Shown one piece after another: positions 18,390 to 26,488 of a DNA stretch of 64,000 nucleotides. The notes below the pieces were generated by a model. It did no database searches and had not been told where the DNA came from. It saw only the letters and a program-made list of their open reading frames with translations. A program made the translations under genes and the position numbers. Positions within the stretch are counted from its first letter, which is position 1. Each line of letters starts with the position of its first letter. Location of the stretch: positions 27,812-91,811 of the forward strand of contig CAILJB010000064.1 in assembly GCA_903834465.1 (NCBI GenBank), written 5' to 3'. The stretch is from an uncultured Pseudomonadota bacterium. Its GTDB lineage: Bacteria > Pseudomonadota > Gammaproteobacteria > Methylococcales > Methylomonadaceae.

Positions 18390-18415
18390 AAAAGGCGGAA
18401 TGAGTGCCGCCTTTT
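18390..18415 (+). terminator. Rho-independent terminator after the Yellow-like gene
   Basis: AAAAGGCGG (18390-18398) and CCGCCTTTT (18407-18415) form a perfect 9-bp stem with an 8-base loop, then GTGTTTTG. The A-tract before and T-tract within the stem allow function in both directions, serving the Yellow-like gene and possibly the HEPN unit on the other strand. Confidence 0.75.
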
Positions 18416-18435
18416 GTGTTTTGGGTTGGTATGCA

Positions 18436-18464
18436 GTGCAATACTTTTCACTATTGCACCCTAC
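18436..18464 (-). repeat. GTAGGGTG-type intergenic palindrome
   Basis: GTGCAATA (18436-18443) and TATTGCAC (18452-18459) are perfect inverted arms around an 8-base loop, followed by CCTACC. On the minus strand this reads GGTAGGG-TGCAATA, a dispersed intergenic motif common in gammaproteobacteria. A related GTAGGGTG element lies at 25533. Confidence 0.5.
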
Positions 18465-18509
18465 CGCGCTATTGCGTCTTACGAATTATGAGTTAGCTGT
18501 TGCTATTTT

Positions 18510-19265
18510 TTAATTGTCATCAAATGTATTTAAATAATCTTGGTATAGTTTTCTAAATATTTCATCAATTAGCACAAGTATCGAAAAACAAATAAAGTAG
18601 TTTTCATATTTGTAATTTTCATCTATCAATGTTTTTAGAGTTGGCAAATTTTGTTGATATGATTGAGTGTTATGTGCAACTCTGTTTCTCTGCTTGTAAA
18701 GATGATTATCATAAATTTTTTTTAATGAAACACCATTATTGATTTCTGTGAATAAACTATTTCCGTCACTTGCAAAATGTTTTTTCTCTATTCCATTCCA
18801 AATACTTTTATATTCATTGAACCTTTTCTGTGACCAAATTGCCAAATTTGTATCATTAAAAATACTTGAAATTTCGTTATTTATTTTTGTGATAATTATG
18901 TTTTTTTCACTGTCAGTTAGTATTTGGTAGTTAGATGAGCGTTTTTTTATTTGTTCAACTAATCCTTTATAAATGGATTGTTTTTCCTTATATGATGAGC
19001 ATTCGCCTAATGGATTTTTAGTAAACTCGTATCTGTATTCATAATCAACTGTTGCCAATTCCCAACAAATACATTTCATTTTCTGTTCTTGAAAACCTGT
19101 CATTTTTAAGAATACAGATTGCATTACATAGTCGCATAATGGAAATGTTTCAATACCGCTCCCAATTCCTGCACTTGCAGACACAGTATCTTTAAGAATG
19201 TCTGTTATGGGCGATAAAATAAAGTTTGTATGAGTGTTAGGACGCATATTTTTGGTAAATTTCAA
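18510..19265 (-). CDS. Putative HEPN-type protein, second gene of a two-gene accessory unit
   Basis: The 251-residue product is mostly helical and Lys/Asn-rich. Near its C terminus is YKQRNRVAHNTQSY, matching the R-x4-H motif of HEPN RNases, followed by a hydrophobic helix (YFICFSILVLIDEIFRKLY), as in several HEPN toxin or Abi-like proteins. It overlaps the upstream gene by 29 bp, so the pair is co-expressed. GC content is near 30% by eye, clearly lower than neighbours. I cannot name a family; a defence or toxin role is inferred from motif, base composition and location in an accessory stretch. Confidence 0.6.
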   Translation of the reverse strand: MKFTKNMRPNTHTNFILSPITDILKDTVSASAGIGSGIETFPLCDYVMQSVFLKMTGFQEQKMKCICWELATVDYEYRYEFTKNPLGECSSYKEKQSIYKGLVEQIKKRSSNYQILTDSEKNIIITKINNEISSIFNDTNLAIWSQKRFNEYKSIWNGIEKKHFASDGNSLFTEINNGVSLKKIYDNHLYKQRNRVAHNTQSYQQNLPTLKTLIDENYKYENYFICFSILVLIDEIFRKLYQDYLNTFDDN

Positions 19266-19956
19266 TTGATGAACTAATTCTTGCCCTTAAATGCCCCAAA
19301 TTGCTTGGTGCTTTTATATGCGAAGGGTCTTTTCTAAACGCTGCTATTTTAGTATCAATTTCATTTTTAAGTTCTTCTTTTCTTATGAAGTCCATTGTCT
19401 TATTTTCAAAAACTATTGTATATATCAGTCCAAAGAAATACACATCTAAATCTATTATCGATGGGAATTCTTTTTTAATTTCCAATGAGTTTAAAGCCTG
19501 TTGTAAATTTTGATAACGGTCATCATATTTTTTTGCAGGGAAAGTTGTTGAAAACTGTCCATACTTGTCATCAGTATCAGCAACGACTGAATAAATATAT
19601 TCTTCGTAATACTTTTCCATTTGTGGTTTGTAGCTGCGTGCAATATAGTTTGCGGTACCATCTTTCTTATATTGGGACAACAAAGATAAACATCTAACAA
19701 AATCAATTTCTGTTACGTTACTTACACTTTTTACTACAAATATTTTAGCAAAATCGGGTTCAAAGAATTGAACCAAATCTTTATCTAAAAAGTATAATGA
19801 AGCTCTGCTTTCTTGTGGTAATAAGGCTACACCTTGTATATTTATATTTCTAAAAACAGAAGAATAATATTTTTGTTGTTGTTCATCTGAAATAGAAGGT
19901 ACTAAATATGAAAATCCTAAAAATGTAGTTTCAAAAAAATCTGGTGCAACATTCAA
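19237..19956 (-). CDS. Uncharacterised protein paired with the HEPN-type gene
   Basis: The 239-residue product has no recognised domain. It begins MNVAPDFFETTFLGFSYLVP, has alternating beta/helical predicted segments and many Tyr and Lys, and lacks a signal peptide or clear transmembrane helix. It is the first gene of the minus-strand unit and overlaps the HEPN-type gene by 29 bp. It might be an antitoxin, sensor or structural partner. The AT-rich composition matches its partner and points to joint transfer. Confidence 0.55.
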   Translation of the reverse strand: MNVAPDFFETTFLGFSYLVPSISDEQQQKYYSSVFRNINIQGVALLPQESRASLYFLDKDLVQFFEPDFAKIFVVKSVSNVTEIDFVRCLSLLSQYKKDGTANYIARSYKPQMEKYYEEYIYSVVADTDDKYGQFSTTFPAKKYDDRYQNLQQALNSLEIKKEFPSIIDLDVYFFGLIYTIVFENKTMDFIRKEELKNEIDTKIAAFRKDPSHIKAPSNLGHLRARISSSIEIYQKYAS

Positions 19957-20195
19957 ATTTATTGTCCATATTTTATTTACTTATTTTCTGTTTATAGGTT
20001 GTTTTGCACACCAATTTTTTAATTCATTACCGCATTTTGACTAGCCGCCCGCGTAACCTCTGGTAAAACTAATCGTTTTGTTAAAAACACCTCGCCTGAA
20101 ACTCGCTAGGCGATTCTAACACAACATTTTATCCAGAATCCCTACCAGATTTATTGTTACAACCGTTACGACGTGGAACATTGTAACGATTAAGT

Positions 20196-21119
20196 TTATG
20201 TAGCGTTGATAGCTTTACTGGTCGTGATGACTTTTTCCCTGAGCCATTGATGGGCTAAATCTTTATCATAAAGCGGATGCCAAATCATCGCTAAATCATA
20301 AACAGGAAGTTCCAGAGGAATAGGAAAGATTTCCAATGGTGCATATTTTTTGAATTGTTCTGCAATCAGGTACGGAAGTGACAGAATCATATCAGTTTCG
20401 GCGACTATCAACGGTGCGGACAAAAAATGGGGAACGATGAGTTTTATACGTCGTTCCCTTCCCAATTCTGTTAACTTTTCATCAATAATTCCAATAGGGC
20501 TACCCGTGCGCGAAATGAGCATGTGCGGTACATTGAGATAATCCTCTAACGAGGGAGGACTGGCAATCACAGGATGATTTTGTCGCACAACGCAAACCAT
20601 GCGGTCTGAAAAAAGCGTTTTTGAATACAAATAAGACGGTGGGTTTAAGACTGACGTAAAACCCAAAACCATATCCAGACTACCATTTTCCAGTTGTGCC
20701 GCTGGAAAGGAGGATTCGGTACGTTTGAGATGAAGGTCAATACCTGGCGCACTTTTCTCTATCAGCCTCGACAAGGCAGGCATCAGCAAAAATTCCAGAT
20801 AATCAGTAGCGGCTAGGACAAAACGTTGATGACTGGTTGCCGCATCGAACTCCATAGGCGGTTGAATAAGGCGTTCCATTTCCACCAATAATGCCCTGAG
20901 CGGCTCGATTAACACTAACGCGCGTGCAGTCGGTTTCATTCCTGTCGGGGTTTTTACTAGCAATGGATCATCCAGTTGCTGACGCAGACGATGCAGGATA
21001 TGGCTCATTGCCGATTGGGTAACGAACATCTGTTCGGCGGCGCGGGTTACGTTCAACTCCCGCATCAACACATCAAATGCCACCAAGAGATTCAAATCAA
21101 ACGTTCGTAGATTAAACAT
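20196..21119 (-). CDS. LysR-family transcriptional regulator divergent from pxmABC
   Basis: The 307-residue protein has an N-terminal winged helix-turn-helix (residues ~6-66, LNVTRAAEQMFVTQSAMSHILHRLRQ) and a type 2 periplasmic-binding-fold effector domain (~90-300). The opening (FNLRTFDLNLLVAFDVLM) groups it with NodD/NahR-type LysR members, which sense small aromatic or organic ligands. It is transcribed away from pxmA with a 235-bp shared regulatory region, the usual arrangement when a LysR protein controls its divergent neighbour. Control of pxmABC is therefore likely but inferred. Confidence 0.9.
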   Translation of the reverse strand: MFNLRTFDLNLLVAFDVLMRELNVTRAAEQMFVTQSAMSHILHRLRQQLDDPLLVKTPTGMKPTARALVLIEPLRALLVEMERLIQPPMEFDAATSHQRFVLAATDYLEFLLMPALSRLIEKSAPGIDLHLKRTESSFPAAQLENGSLDMVLGFTSVLNPPSYLYSKTLFSDRMVCVVRQNHPVIASPPSLEDYLNVPHMLISRTGSPIGIIDEKLTELGRERRIKLIVPHFLSAPLIVAETDMILSLPYLIAEQFKKYAPLEIFPIPLELPVYDLAMIWHPLYDKDLAHQWLREKVITTSKAINAT

Positions 21120-21263
21120 TAGCGTAGTTTATTGGAAAAATAGATTGCTTTAAGCGTAGCCGACTTTGTGTCACAGCTTTATGAATTCTCTTAATGTTGC
21201 CATGAATCATTAACATTTCACAACATAGCCTTAAACAAATATCGTAGAGCCTAAGCGTATGGC

Positions 21264-21302
21264 ATGGCTTGTTCCCCCCTCACAAAGATAATGACAAGCC
21301 AT
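21264..21302 (+). promoter_or_regulatory. Inverted repeat in the pxmABC leader
   Basis: ATGGCTTGT (21264-21272) and ACAAGCCAT (21294-21302) are perfect 9-base arms separated by 21 bases, ending 52 bp before the pxmA start. In RNA it would form a leader hairpin with a C-rich loop; in DNA it could be an operator for the divergent LysR protein. No U-tract follows, so it is not a simple terminator. Confidence 0.5.
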
Positions 21303-21354
21303 TTCAGTACGCATTTATGAGTTATTTCACTACTTTAATTTTTAGGAGAACGCT

Positions 21355-22107
21355 ATGTCGGCAAATCGCTCACCTCGAGTATTCTTGGCATATACAGGGG
21401 AAAAGGCGCGAATTGTCCGTGCTTATGACTACCTCATCCTCGTATTGGCATTATTTTTATTTATCGGTTCTTTTCACCTGCATTTTGCCCTCACCGTTGG
21501 CGACTGGGATTTTTGGGTGGATTGGAAAGACAGACAATGGTGGCCTTTAGTCACGCCACTCATCGGTATCACTTTTCCAGCGGCAGTACAGGCGGTGTTG
21601 TGGACTAACTTTCGCTTGCCGTTAGGAGCTACGCTTTGTGTAGCTTGCCTATCCATAGGCACTTGGATTACCCGCATCTTCGCTTACCATTACTGGAATT
21701 ATTTTCCCATCAACATGGTGTTACCTTCTACGATGATGCCGAGTGCATTATTCCTGGATGCCATTTTGATGATGAGCAACAGTTTGACCGTGACTGCTAT
21801 TTTTGGAGGTTCAGGCTTTGCGCTGTTATTTTTCCCCAGTAACTGGCCTATCTTCGCCATGTTCCATTTGCCGATTGAAGCAGGCAATAGCCAATTGACG
21901 CTAGCGGATATGTTTGGCTTTCAATACATCCGCACAGGCATGCCAGAGTATCTTCGCATCATTGAACGCGGCACACTACGCACTTATGGGCAGGTTGCAA
22001 CACCGCTCGCGGCATTTTGTTCGGCTCTGTTTTGCACGTTGATGTACGCCTTATGGTGGCATATTGGATTATGGTTTGCCACGACCCGTTATCTCAAAAA
22101 AATTTGA
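21355..22107 (+). CDS. pxmA: PxmA, subunit A of the divergent particulate monooxygenase pXMO
   Basis: This is a membrane subunit of the copper membrane monooxygenase family (PmoA/AmoA). The 250 residues hold about six or seven helices and the family signatures GDWDFWVDWKDRQWWP (49-64), NYFPINMVLP (115-124) and ADMFGFQYIRTGMPEYLR (184-201) with IIERGTLRTYG after it. The gene order A-B-C, rather than the pmoC-A-B of ordinary methane monooxygenase, identifies the pXMO type. AGGAG six bases before the ATG is a good ribosome-binding site. pXMO's substrate remains uncertain; expression in methanotrophs has been linked to oxygen-limited, denitrifying conditions. Confidence 0.92.
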   Translation: MSANRSPRVFLAYTGEKARIVRAYDYLILVLALFLFIGSFHLHFALTVGDWDFWVDWKDRQWWPLVTPLIGITFPAAVQAVLWTNFRLPLGATLCVACLSIGTWITRIFAYHYWNYFPINMVLPSTMMPSALFLDAILMMSNSLTVTAIFGGSGFALLFFPSNWPIFAMFHLPIEAGNSQLTLADMFGFQYIRTGMPEYLRIIERGTLRTYGQVATPLAAFCSALFCTLMYALWWHIGLWFATTRYLKKI

Positions 22108-22117
22108 AGGAGAACTG

Positions 22118-23425
22118 ATGATGAAAACCTCATTACTTAAAAAATCCCATCAAGAAAACTCCTTGCAAACCGCTCAGTTAAAAGAGAGGTCTGAGAGTCC
22201 TTTAAACTGGTTGTTGCTGTTAGGCATTGTTATCACGATTTATATGCTCGGCATTCAGTCCGCTATGGCGCATGGTGAAAAAAACTTAGAGCCTTATGTC
22301 CGAATGCGTACTATTCAATGGTATGACGTGCAATGGTCAAAGCAAAAACTCAATGTCAATGATGAAGTCACCGTGACGGGTAAATTTCATGTTGCAGAGG
22401 ACTGGCCGATTAGCGTACCTAAACCTGATGCCACGTTTCTAAACATCTCAACGCCAGGGCCTGTGCTGATTCGGACTGAACGTTATTTGAACGGTAAGCC
22501 CTATATGAATTCAGTCGCTTTGCAACCTGGCGGCGATTATGATTTTAAAGTGGTACTCAAAGGGCGTTTGCCAGGACGTTATCACATCCATACCTTTTTT
22601 AATCTGAGTGATGCTGGACAAGTCATGGGACCTGGTACATGGCTGGATATTGGTGGAAACGCTGCCGATTTTAAAAACAATGTCCAAACCCTCAATGGCG
22701 AGACGGTTAATATGGAAACTTACGGTCTAGGCAACGGCATTTTCTGGCACAGCTTTTGGGCTTTACTGGGAACAGGCTGGTTACTTTGGTGGGTACGCCG
22801 ACCTTTATTTATTGCGCGTTACAGGATGTTGCAAATAGGTTTGGAAGAAGAGCTGATTACACCGTTGGACAAAAATATCGGGAAAGCCATGTTAATCGGA
22901 GTTCCTGTGCTGGTGTTTGGTTTTTATTTCATGACGGTTAATCAATATCCAAAAACGATTCCACTACAGGCTTCGCTAGACCAGATTTTACCCTTGACCG
23001 CCAAGGTGAATGCAGGTGAGGTTGATGTGGAAACCTTACGGGCAGAATACCACGTCTCTGAAAGAGCGATGACGCTTATGCTGAAAATCAAAAATGGCAG
23101 TGACAAGCCTATTCAAATTGCTGAATTTGCTACGGGTGGTGTACGTTTTCTGAAAAAAGGGATTTTAGCACCCGACCACAGTAATACAGACAGTCTGGTT
23201 GCACGGGAAGGATTAGCACTGGACAATCCCGCACCTATACAAGCAGGCGAAGAACGCCAGGTGACGTTAGTTGCTAAGGATGTCGCTTGGGAATCGGAAC
23301 GTTTAGATGGTCTCATCAATGATGCTGACAGTCGAATCGGCGGTTTGCTGTTTTTTTACGATGACTTAATCGGCGAGCGTTTTATCTCCAGTATCACTGC
23401 CGCTGTGATTCCTAAATTTAATTAA
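22118..23425 (+). CDS. pxmB: PxmB, periplasmic copper-binding subunit of pXMO
   Basis: PxmB is the largely periplasmic subunit with two cupredoxin domains joined by membrane helices. Numbering from the ATG at 22121: a long N terminus and TM ~28-45, cleavage after AMA so that the mature chain begins at His51 (HGEKNLEPYVRMRT), then His155 and His157 in PGRYHIHTFFN. These three match the PmoB copper ligands His33, His137 and His139. Two TM helices lie at ~225-240 and ~275-295. AAGGAG just before ATGATG supports a start at 22118 or 22121; a longer frame from 22064 overlaps pxmA and lacks such a site. Confidence 0.93.
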   Translation: MMKTSLLKKSHQENSLQTAQLKERSESPLNWLLLLGIVITIYMLGIQSAMAHGEKNLEPYVRMRTIQWYDVQWSKQKLNVNDEVTVTGKFHVAEDWPISVPKPDATFLNISTPGPVLIRTERYLNGKPYMNSVALQPGGDYDFKVVLKGRLPGRYHIHTFFNLSDAGQVMGPGTWLDIGGNAADFKNNVQTLNGETVNMETYGLGNGIFWHSFWALLGTGWLLWWVRRPLFIARYRMLQIGLEEELITPLDKNIGKAMLIGVPVLVFGFYFMTVNQYPKTIPLQASLDQILPLTAKVNAGEVDVETLRAEYHVSERAMTLMLKIKNGSDKPIQIAEFATGGVRFLKKGILAPDHSNTDSLVAREGLALDNPAPIQAGEERQVTLVAKDVAWESERLDGLINDADSRIGGLLFFYDDLIGERFISSITAAVIPKFN

Positions 23426-23450
23426 CTTACTCAGCTAAGAGGTTACTATC

Positions 23451-24236
23451 ATGGCTACGACTACCGAAAAAATCAGCGAACAAATGAGGCTAATAACACA
23501 ACAGGGCAAAATGCCGCCTTGGTATTTAAAAGACTTATACCGCTATCTTTCAGCCTTTGCCGTTCTCACTGTTATTTATATAGGATTTCGCATTTATCAG
23601 GGTGAGTTCGCCGTTTCTACGGGATTGGACTCAACTGACCCTGTTTTTGAGACGTACTGGATGCGGCTGTTTAACTTCAACGTCACCTTCGTGACCTTGT
23701 TTGCGGGTCTTTCGTGGGGATATTTATGGTTTTCCAGAGATAAAAATTTGGATACGCTGGAACCCAAAGAAGAAATCCGCCGATATTTTACGCTGACCAT
23801 GTGGATTAGCGTTTATACCTTTGCGGTATATTGGGCAGGTAGTTATTTTGCGGAACAAGATAATTCCTGGCATCAGGTCTCCGTCCGTGATACCCCGTTC
23901 ACAGCAAACCATATCATTGAGTTTTATTTTAACTTTCCGATGTATGTAATTCTGGGCGGCTGTGCCTGGTTATACGCAAGAACCCGTTTGCCGCTGTATG
24001 CCAAGGGTATATCGCTGCCTTTGACGCTGGCGGTCTTCGGACCATTCATGATACTTGTCAGCGTTGGCTTCAACGAATGGGGGCATACTTTTTGGTATAG
24101 GGAAGAGTTTTTCGCCGCCCCCATACACTGGGGTTTTGTGATTGGAGTTTGGTTTGCTCATGGTGTCGGCGGTATTTTGCTGCAAGGTGTTACCCGCTTG
24201 ATTGAATTGCTCGATGAGCTGGAAGAAGCCGCTTAA
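23451..24236 (+). CDS. pxmC: PxmC, subunit C of pXMO
   Basis: PxmC is the all-helical subunit that houses the variable copper sites. The 261 residues retain both ligand sets known from PmoC: Asp137, His141 and His154 (EQDNSWHQ...TANH) and Asn208, His212 and His226 (NEWGHTFW...APIHW). All the metal-site residues being present argues for a working enzyme. The gene follows pxmB after 25 bp and ends 17 bp before a strong terminator, so the operon is pxmABC only. Confidence 0.93.
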   Translation: MATTTEKISEQMRLITQQGKMPPWYLKDLYRYLSAFAVLTVIYIGFRIYQGEFAVSTGLDSTDPVFETYWMRLFNFNVTFVTLFAGLSWGYLWFSRDKNLDTLEPKEEIRRYFTLTMWISVYTFAVYWAGSYFAEQDNSWHQVSVRDTPFTANHIIEFYFNFPMYVILGGCAWLYARTRLPLYAKGISLPLTLAVFGPFMILVSVGFNEWGHTFWYREEFFAAPIHWGFVIGVWFAHGVGGILLQGVTRLIELLDELEEAA

Positions 24237-24253
24237 TCTTGCCATCTTAAATT

Positions 24254-24276
24254 AGGGCAAGCTCATTGCTTGCCCT
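24254..24276 (+). terminator. Rho-independent terminator of pxmABC
   Basis: AGGGCAAGC (24254-24262) and GCTTGCCCT (24268-24276) form a perfect 9-bp GC-rich stem with a 5-base loop followed by TTTTATTTTTT. It separates pxmC from the downstream transporter, though read-through is possible. Confidence 0.85.
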
Positions 24277-24309
24277 TTTATTTTTTGCCAAAGAAAGATT
24301 TGGAAAAGA

Positions 24310-25527
24310 ATGACCACACTAAAACAAACCAACCTCCATTATGCCTGGGTCATCCTAGCAGTGACTTTCGCTTGTCTTTTCACAGCTTCTGCACTGCGCT
24401 CCATTCCAGGAATTATCATGCTGCCTTTGGAACACGAGTTTCAGTGGAGTAGGGAAACTGTCAGTGGAGCAGTTTCTGTTAATTTATTACTGTTTGGCTT
24501 GTCCACCCCTTTTTTTGGCAGGTTAATGGATTTATATGGGGCGAAAACGATTACGGTGTTGATGATTATCCTCATGACATTGGGAGCAGTCGGCACGTTG
24601 TTTATGCAGGAATCCTGGCAGCTGTACCTATTGTGGGGAATTGTGATGGGCGCAGGCTCTGGCGGTACGTCTATGGTGATGGGAGCAGCCGTCATTAACC
24701 GCTGGTTTCATCAAAAACGTGGCTTGGCTTTAGGAATACTGGGGGCGGCGTTTTCGTCTGGTCAATTAATTTTCACCCCGCTTATCATGTACTTAACGAT
24801 ACAGGCAGGTTGGCGTACCGCGATATTACTTATGACTGTGTTATTAGCATTGGTTGTATTGCCTTTAGTCGCTTGGCTGATGGTTGACCAACCTGCCAAC
24901 AAAGAACTGAAGCCTTATGGCGCAAATGGAGAGACTTTGACTGTCCTCAAAGCGGATTCAAATCCGATGCGGTACGTTATGATGAGACCACAATTTTGGT
25001 TGCTGGCAGCGAGCTTTGGAATTTGCGGACTCACCACATCAGGACTGTTTCAAACCCATTTAATTTCACACGGCGTTGAACACGGTTTCCCCCAAATGAC
25101 GATGGCGGTGTCTTTGGGGTTGATGGGGGCAACTGACATCATAGGGACGATTCTGTCGGGATGGCTTTGCGACCGTTTCGGAAAACGCTGGCCTTTGGCT
25201 CTTTATTACGCATTTCGTGGTCTATCATTATTGCTGTTGCCTTATGTTGATACCACTGGGCAATTAATGGCATTTTCAGTGATGTACGGTCTAAACTGGC
25301 TGTCAACAGTTCCTGCAACGGCTGCATTGACCGCCGACTTATTTGGCAAACAAAATGTCGGCGTTGTATTTGGCTGGATTAGCTTTTCTCATCAAGTTGG
25401 CGCAGCCATCGCTTCTTTTGGAGCAGGCTATTTGCATCAGTTAGTGGGGAATTACACATTGGCATTTTTGATTTCTGGTTTGTTTGCATTTGTCGCTACT
25501 GGACTTGTGGTTTTTATAAAAGATTGA
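24310..25527 (+). CDS. MFS transporter downstream of pxmABC
   Basis: The 405-residue protein has about 12 transmembrane helices and a motif-A loop (FGRLMDLYGAKTI) after TM2. The opening (HYAWVILAVTFACLFTASALR) and the HEFQWSRETVSGAVS segment resemble the oxalate/formate antiporter and monocarboxylate-like MFS branch. Its substrate cannot be read from sequence. It begins 34 bp after the pxmABC terminator in the same orientation, so it may import or export a metabolite tied to pXMO. GGAAAAGA precedes the ATG. Confidence 0.82.
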   Translation: MTTLKQTNLHYAWVILAVTFACLFTASALRSIPGIIMLPLEHEFQWSRETVSGAVSVNLLLFGLSTPFFGRLMDLYGAKTITVLMIILMTLGAVGTLFMQESWQLYLLWGIVMGAGSGGTSMVMGAAVINRWFHQKRGLALGILGAAFSSGQLIFTPLIMYLTIQAGWRTAILLMTVLLALVVLPLVAWLMVDQPANKELKPYGANGETLTVLKADSNPMRYVMMRPQFWLLAASFGICGLTTSGLFQTHLISHGVEHGFPQMTMAVSLGLMGATDIIGTILSGWLCDRFGKRWPLALYYAFRGLSLLLLPYVDTTGQLMAFSVMYGLNWLSTVPATAALTADLFGKQNVGVVFGWISFSHQVGAAIASFGAGYLHQLVGNYTLAFLISGLFAFVATGLVVFIKD

Positions 25528-25532
25528 AGCTC

Positions 25533-25559
25533 GTAGGGTGGGGTTTGTGCCTCACCCCG
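25533..25559 (+). repeat. GTAGGGTG-type intergenic palindrome
   Basis: The sequence GTAGGGTGGGGT is followed after nine bases by ACCCCGC, a short hairpin with GGGGT/ACCCC arms. The GTAGGGTG opening matches the minus-strand motif at 18464, so related elements bound the accessory block on both sides. Confidence 0.4.
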
Positions 25560-25641
25560 CATTGCGTTTTGAAATTAGCAACTCATACTTTTTTCAATTA
25601 AAGAACGAATAGCTTTAATCCTCTCTATGAATGCAGATGCC

Positions 25642-26448
25642 TTAGCCTAATCCAAAATCCTTTCTTAAACTTGAATCCACAAGACTTGCTGGCATGAAAC
25701 GGCGTAATTTGCTCAATAATGCCGCCTGACCTTTAGGCAGACGGCGCATTTTCCATTTACCAAAAGCCGCCTCGACAATCGTATTCGCCACGCCATCGGG
25801 TTCGGGCGCTTTACTCAAATTTTTATGATAGGCTTTCAATACACGACCGCGTTCGTCATCATAAGCTGAAATCAAGTTGGCTGCCTGTGGCGCGTTGTTA
25901 TCTATATGGGTTTTGGTATAACCAGGTTCGACCAGTACCACGCGGATGCCAAATTGACGCACTTCATGGTCTAACGATTCAGATAAACCTTCAACGGCGT
26001 GTTTGGAAGCAGCATAGATTCCAGCATAAGGTGCAGGCAAAAAGCCTAACACCGAACTGACATTGACGATTCTTCCTGAACCTTGCGCTCGCATGTGCGG
26101 AAGCACCGCCTTTGTTGTACGCAAGATGCCAAGCACGTTGGTGTCGAACAGCGATGCCGCTTCACCAATCGATGTTTCCTCTACTGCGCCGACCATCATG
26201 AATCCGGCGTTATTGACGAGTACATCGATTCGTTTAGCGCGACCCATGATAGTTTGAATACCTTTTTGAACAGATGTTTCGTCACAAACATCCATTTCAA
26301 TGAACTCTACGCCAGGGATTGGCTGTGTTTTAGCAATGTTACGCACCGTACCGAACACTACGCATCCTTGTTGAGCAAACTTTTCTGCGGCTACTCGCCC
26401 GATACCCGATGACACGCCTGTTACGATGACAACTGAATGATTAGACAT
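25642..26448 (-). CDS. Short-chain dehydrogenase/reductase
   Basis: The 268-residue NAD(P)-dependent oxidoreductase is of the classical SDR type. TGVSSGIGRVAAE is the TGxxxGIG cofactor motif; NNAG (VLVNNAGFM), a catalytic Ser in IVNVSSVLGFLP, and YAASKHAV (YxxxK) complete the active site. The substrate is unknown. AGGAG sits five bases before the ATG. It follows the GST gene after 40 bp on the same strand, and both lie opposite an HxlR regulator, suggesting an electrophile- or aldehyde-responsive operon. Confidence 0.9.
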   Translation of the reverse strand: MSNHSVVIVTGVSSGIGRVAAEKFAQQGCVVFGTVRNIAKTQPIPGVEFIEMDVCDETSVQKGIQTIMGRAKRIDVLVNNAGFMMVGAVEETSIGEAASLFDTNVLGILRTTKAVLPHMRAQGSGRIVNVSSVLGFLPAPYAGIYAASKHAVEGLSESLDHEVRQFGIRVVLVEPGYTKTHIDNNAPQAANLISAYDDERGRVLKAYHKNLSKAPEPDGVANTIVEAAFGKWKMRRLPKGQAALLSKLRRFMPASLVDSSLRKDFGLG

Positions 26449-26488
26449 AAAAACTCCTACTATTGACTACGAATGTGAAAAATGAAAA

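Noticed and set aside
20020..20120. Short minus-strand frame ending LPEVTRAASQNAVMN
   Set aside because: Only about two dozen codons before an upstream stop, no recognisable family; may be a gene remnant but cannot be supported. The rest of 19957-20195 shows nothing clear.
21197..21226. TTGCCA followed by CAACAT as a pxmABC promoter
   Set aside because: The -35 is good, but with 18-base spacing the -10 matches only three of six positions; other choices are no better, so no promoter is called.
22064..22117. Longer pxmB start at 22064
   Set aside because: It would overlap pxmA by 44 bases and add 18 residues lacking family similarity; the ATG pair at 22118/22121 has AAGGAG directly upstream.
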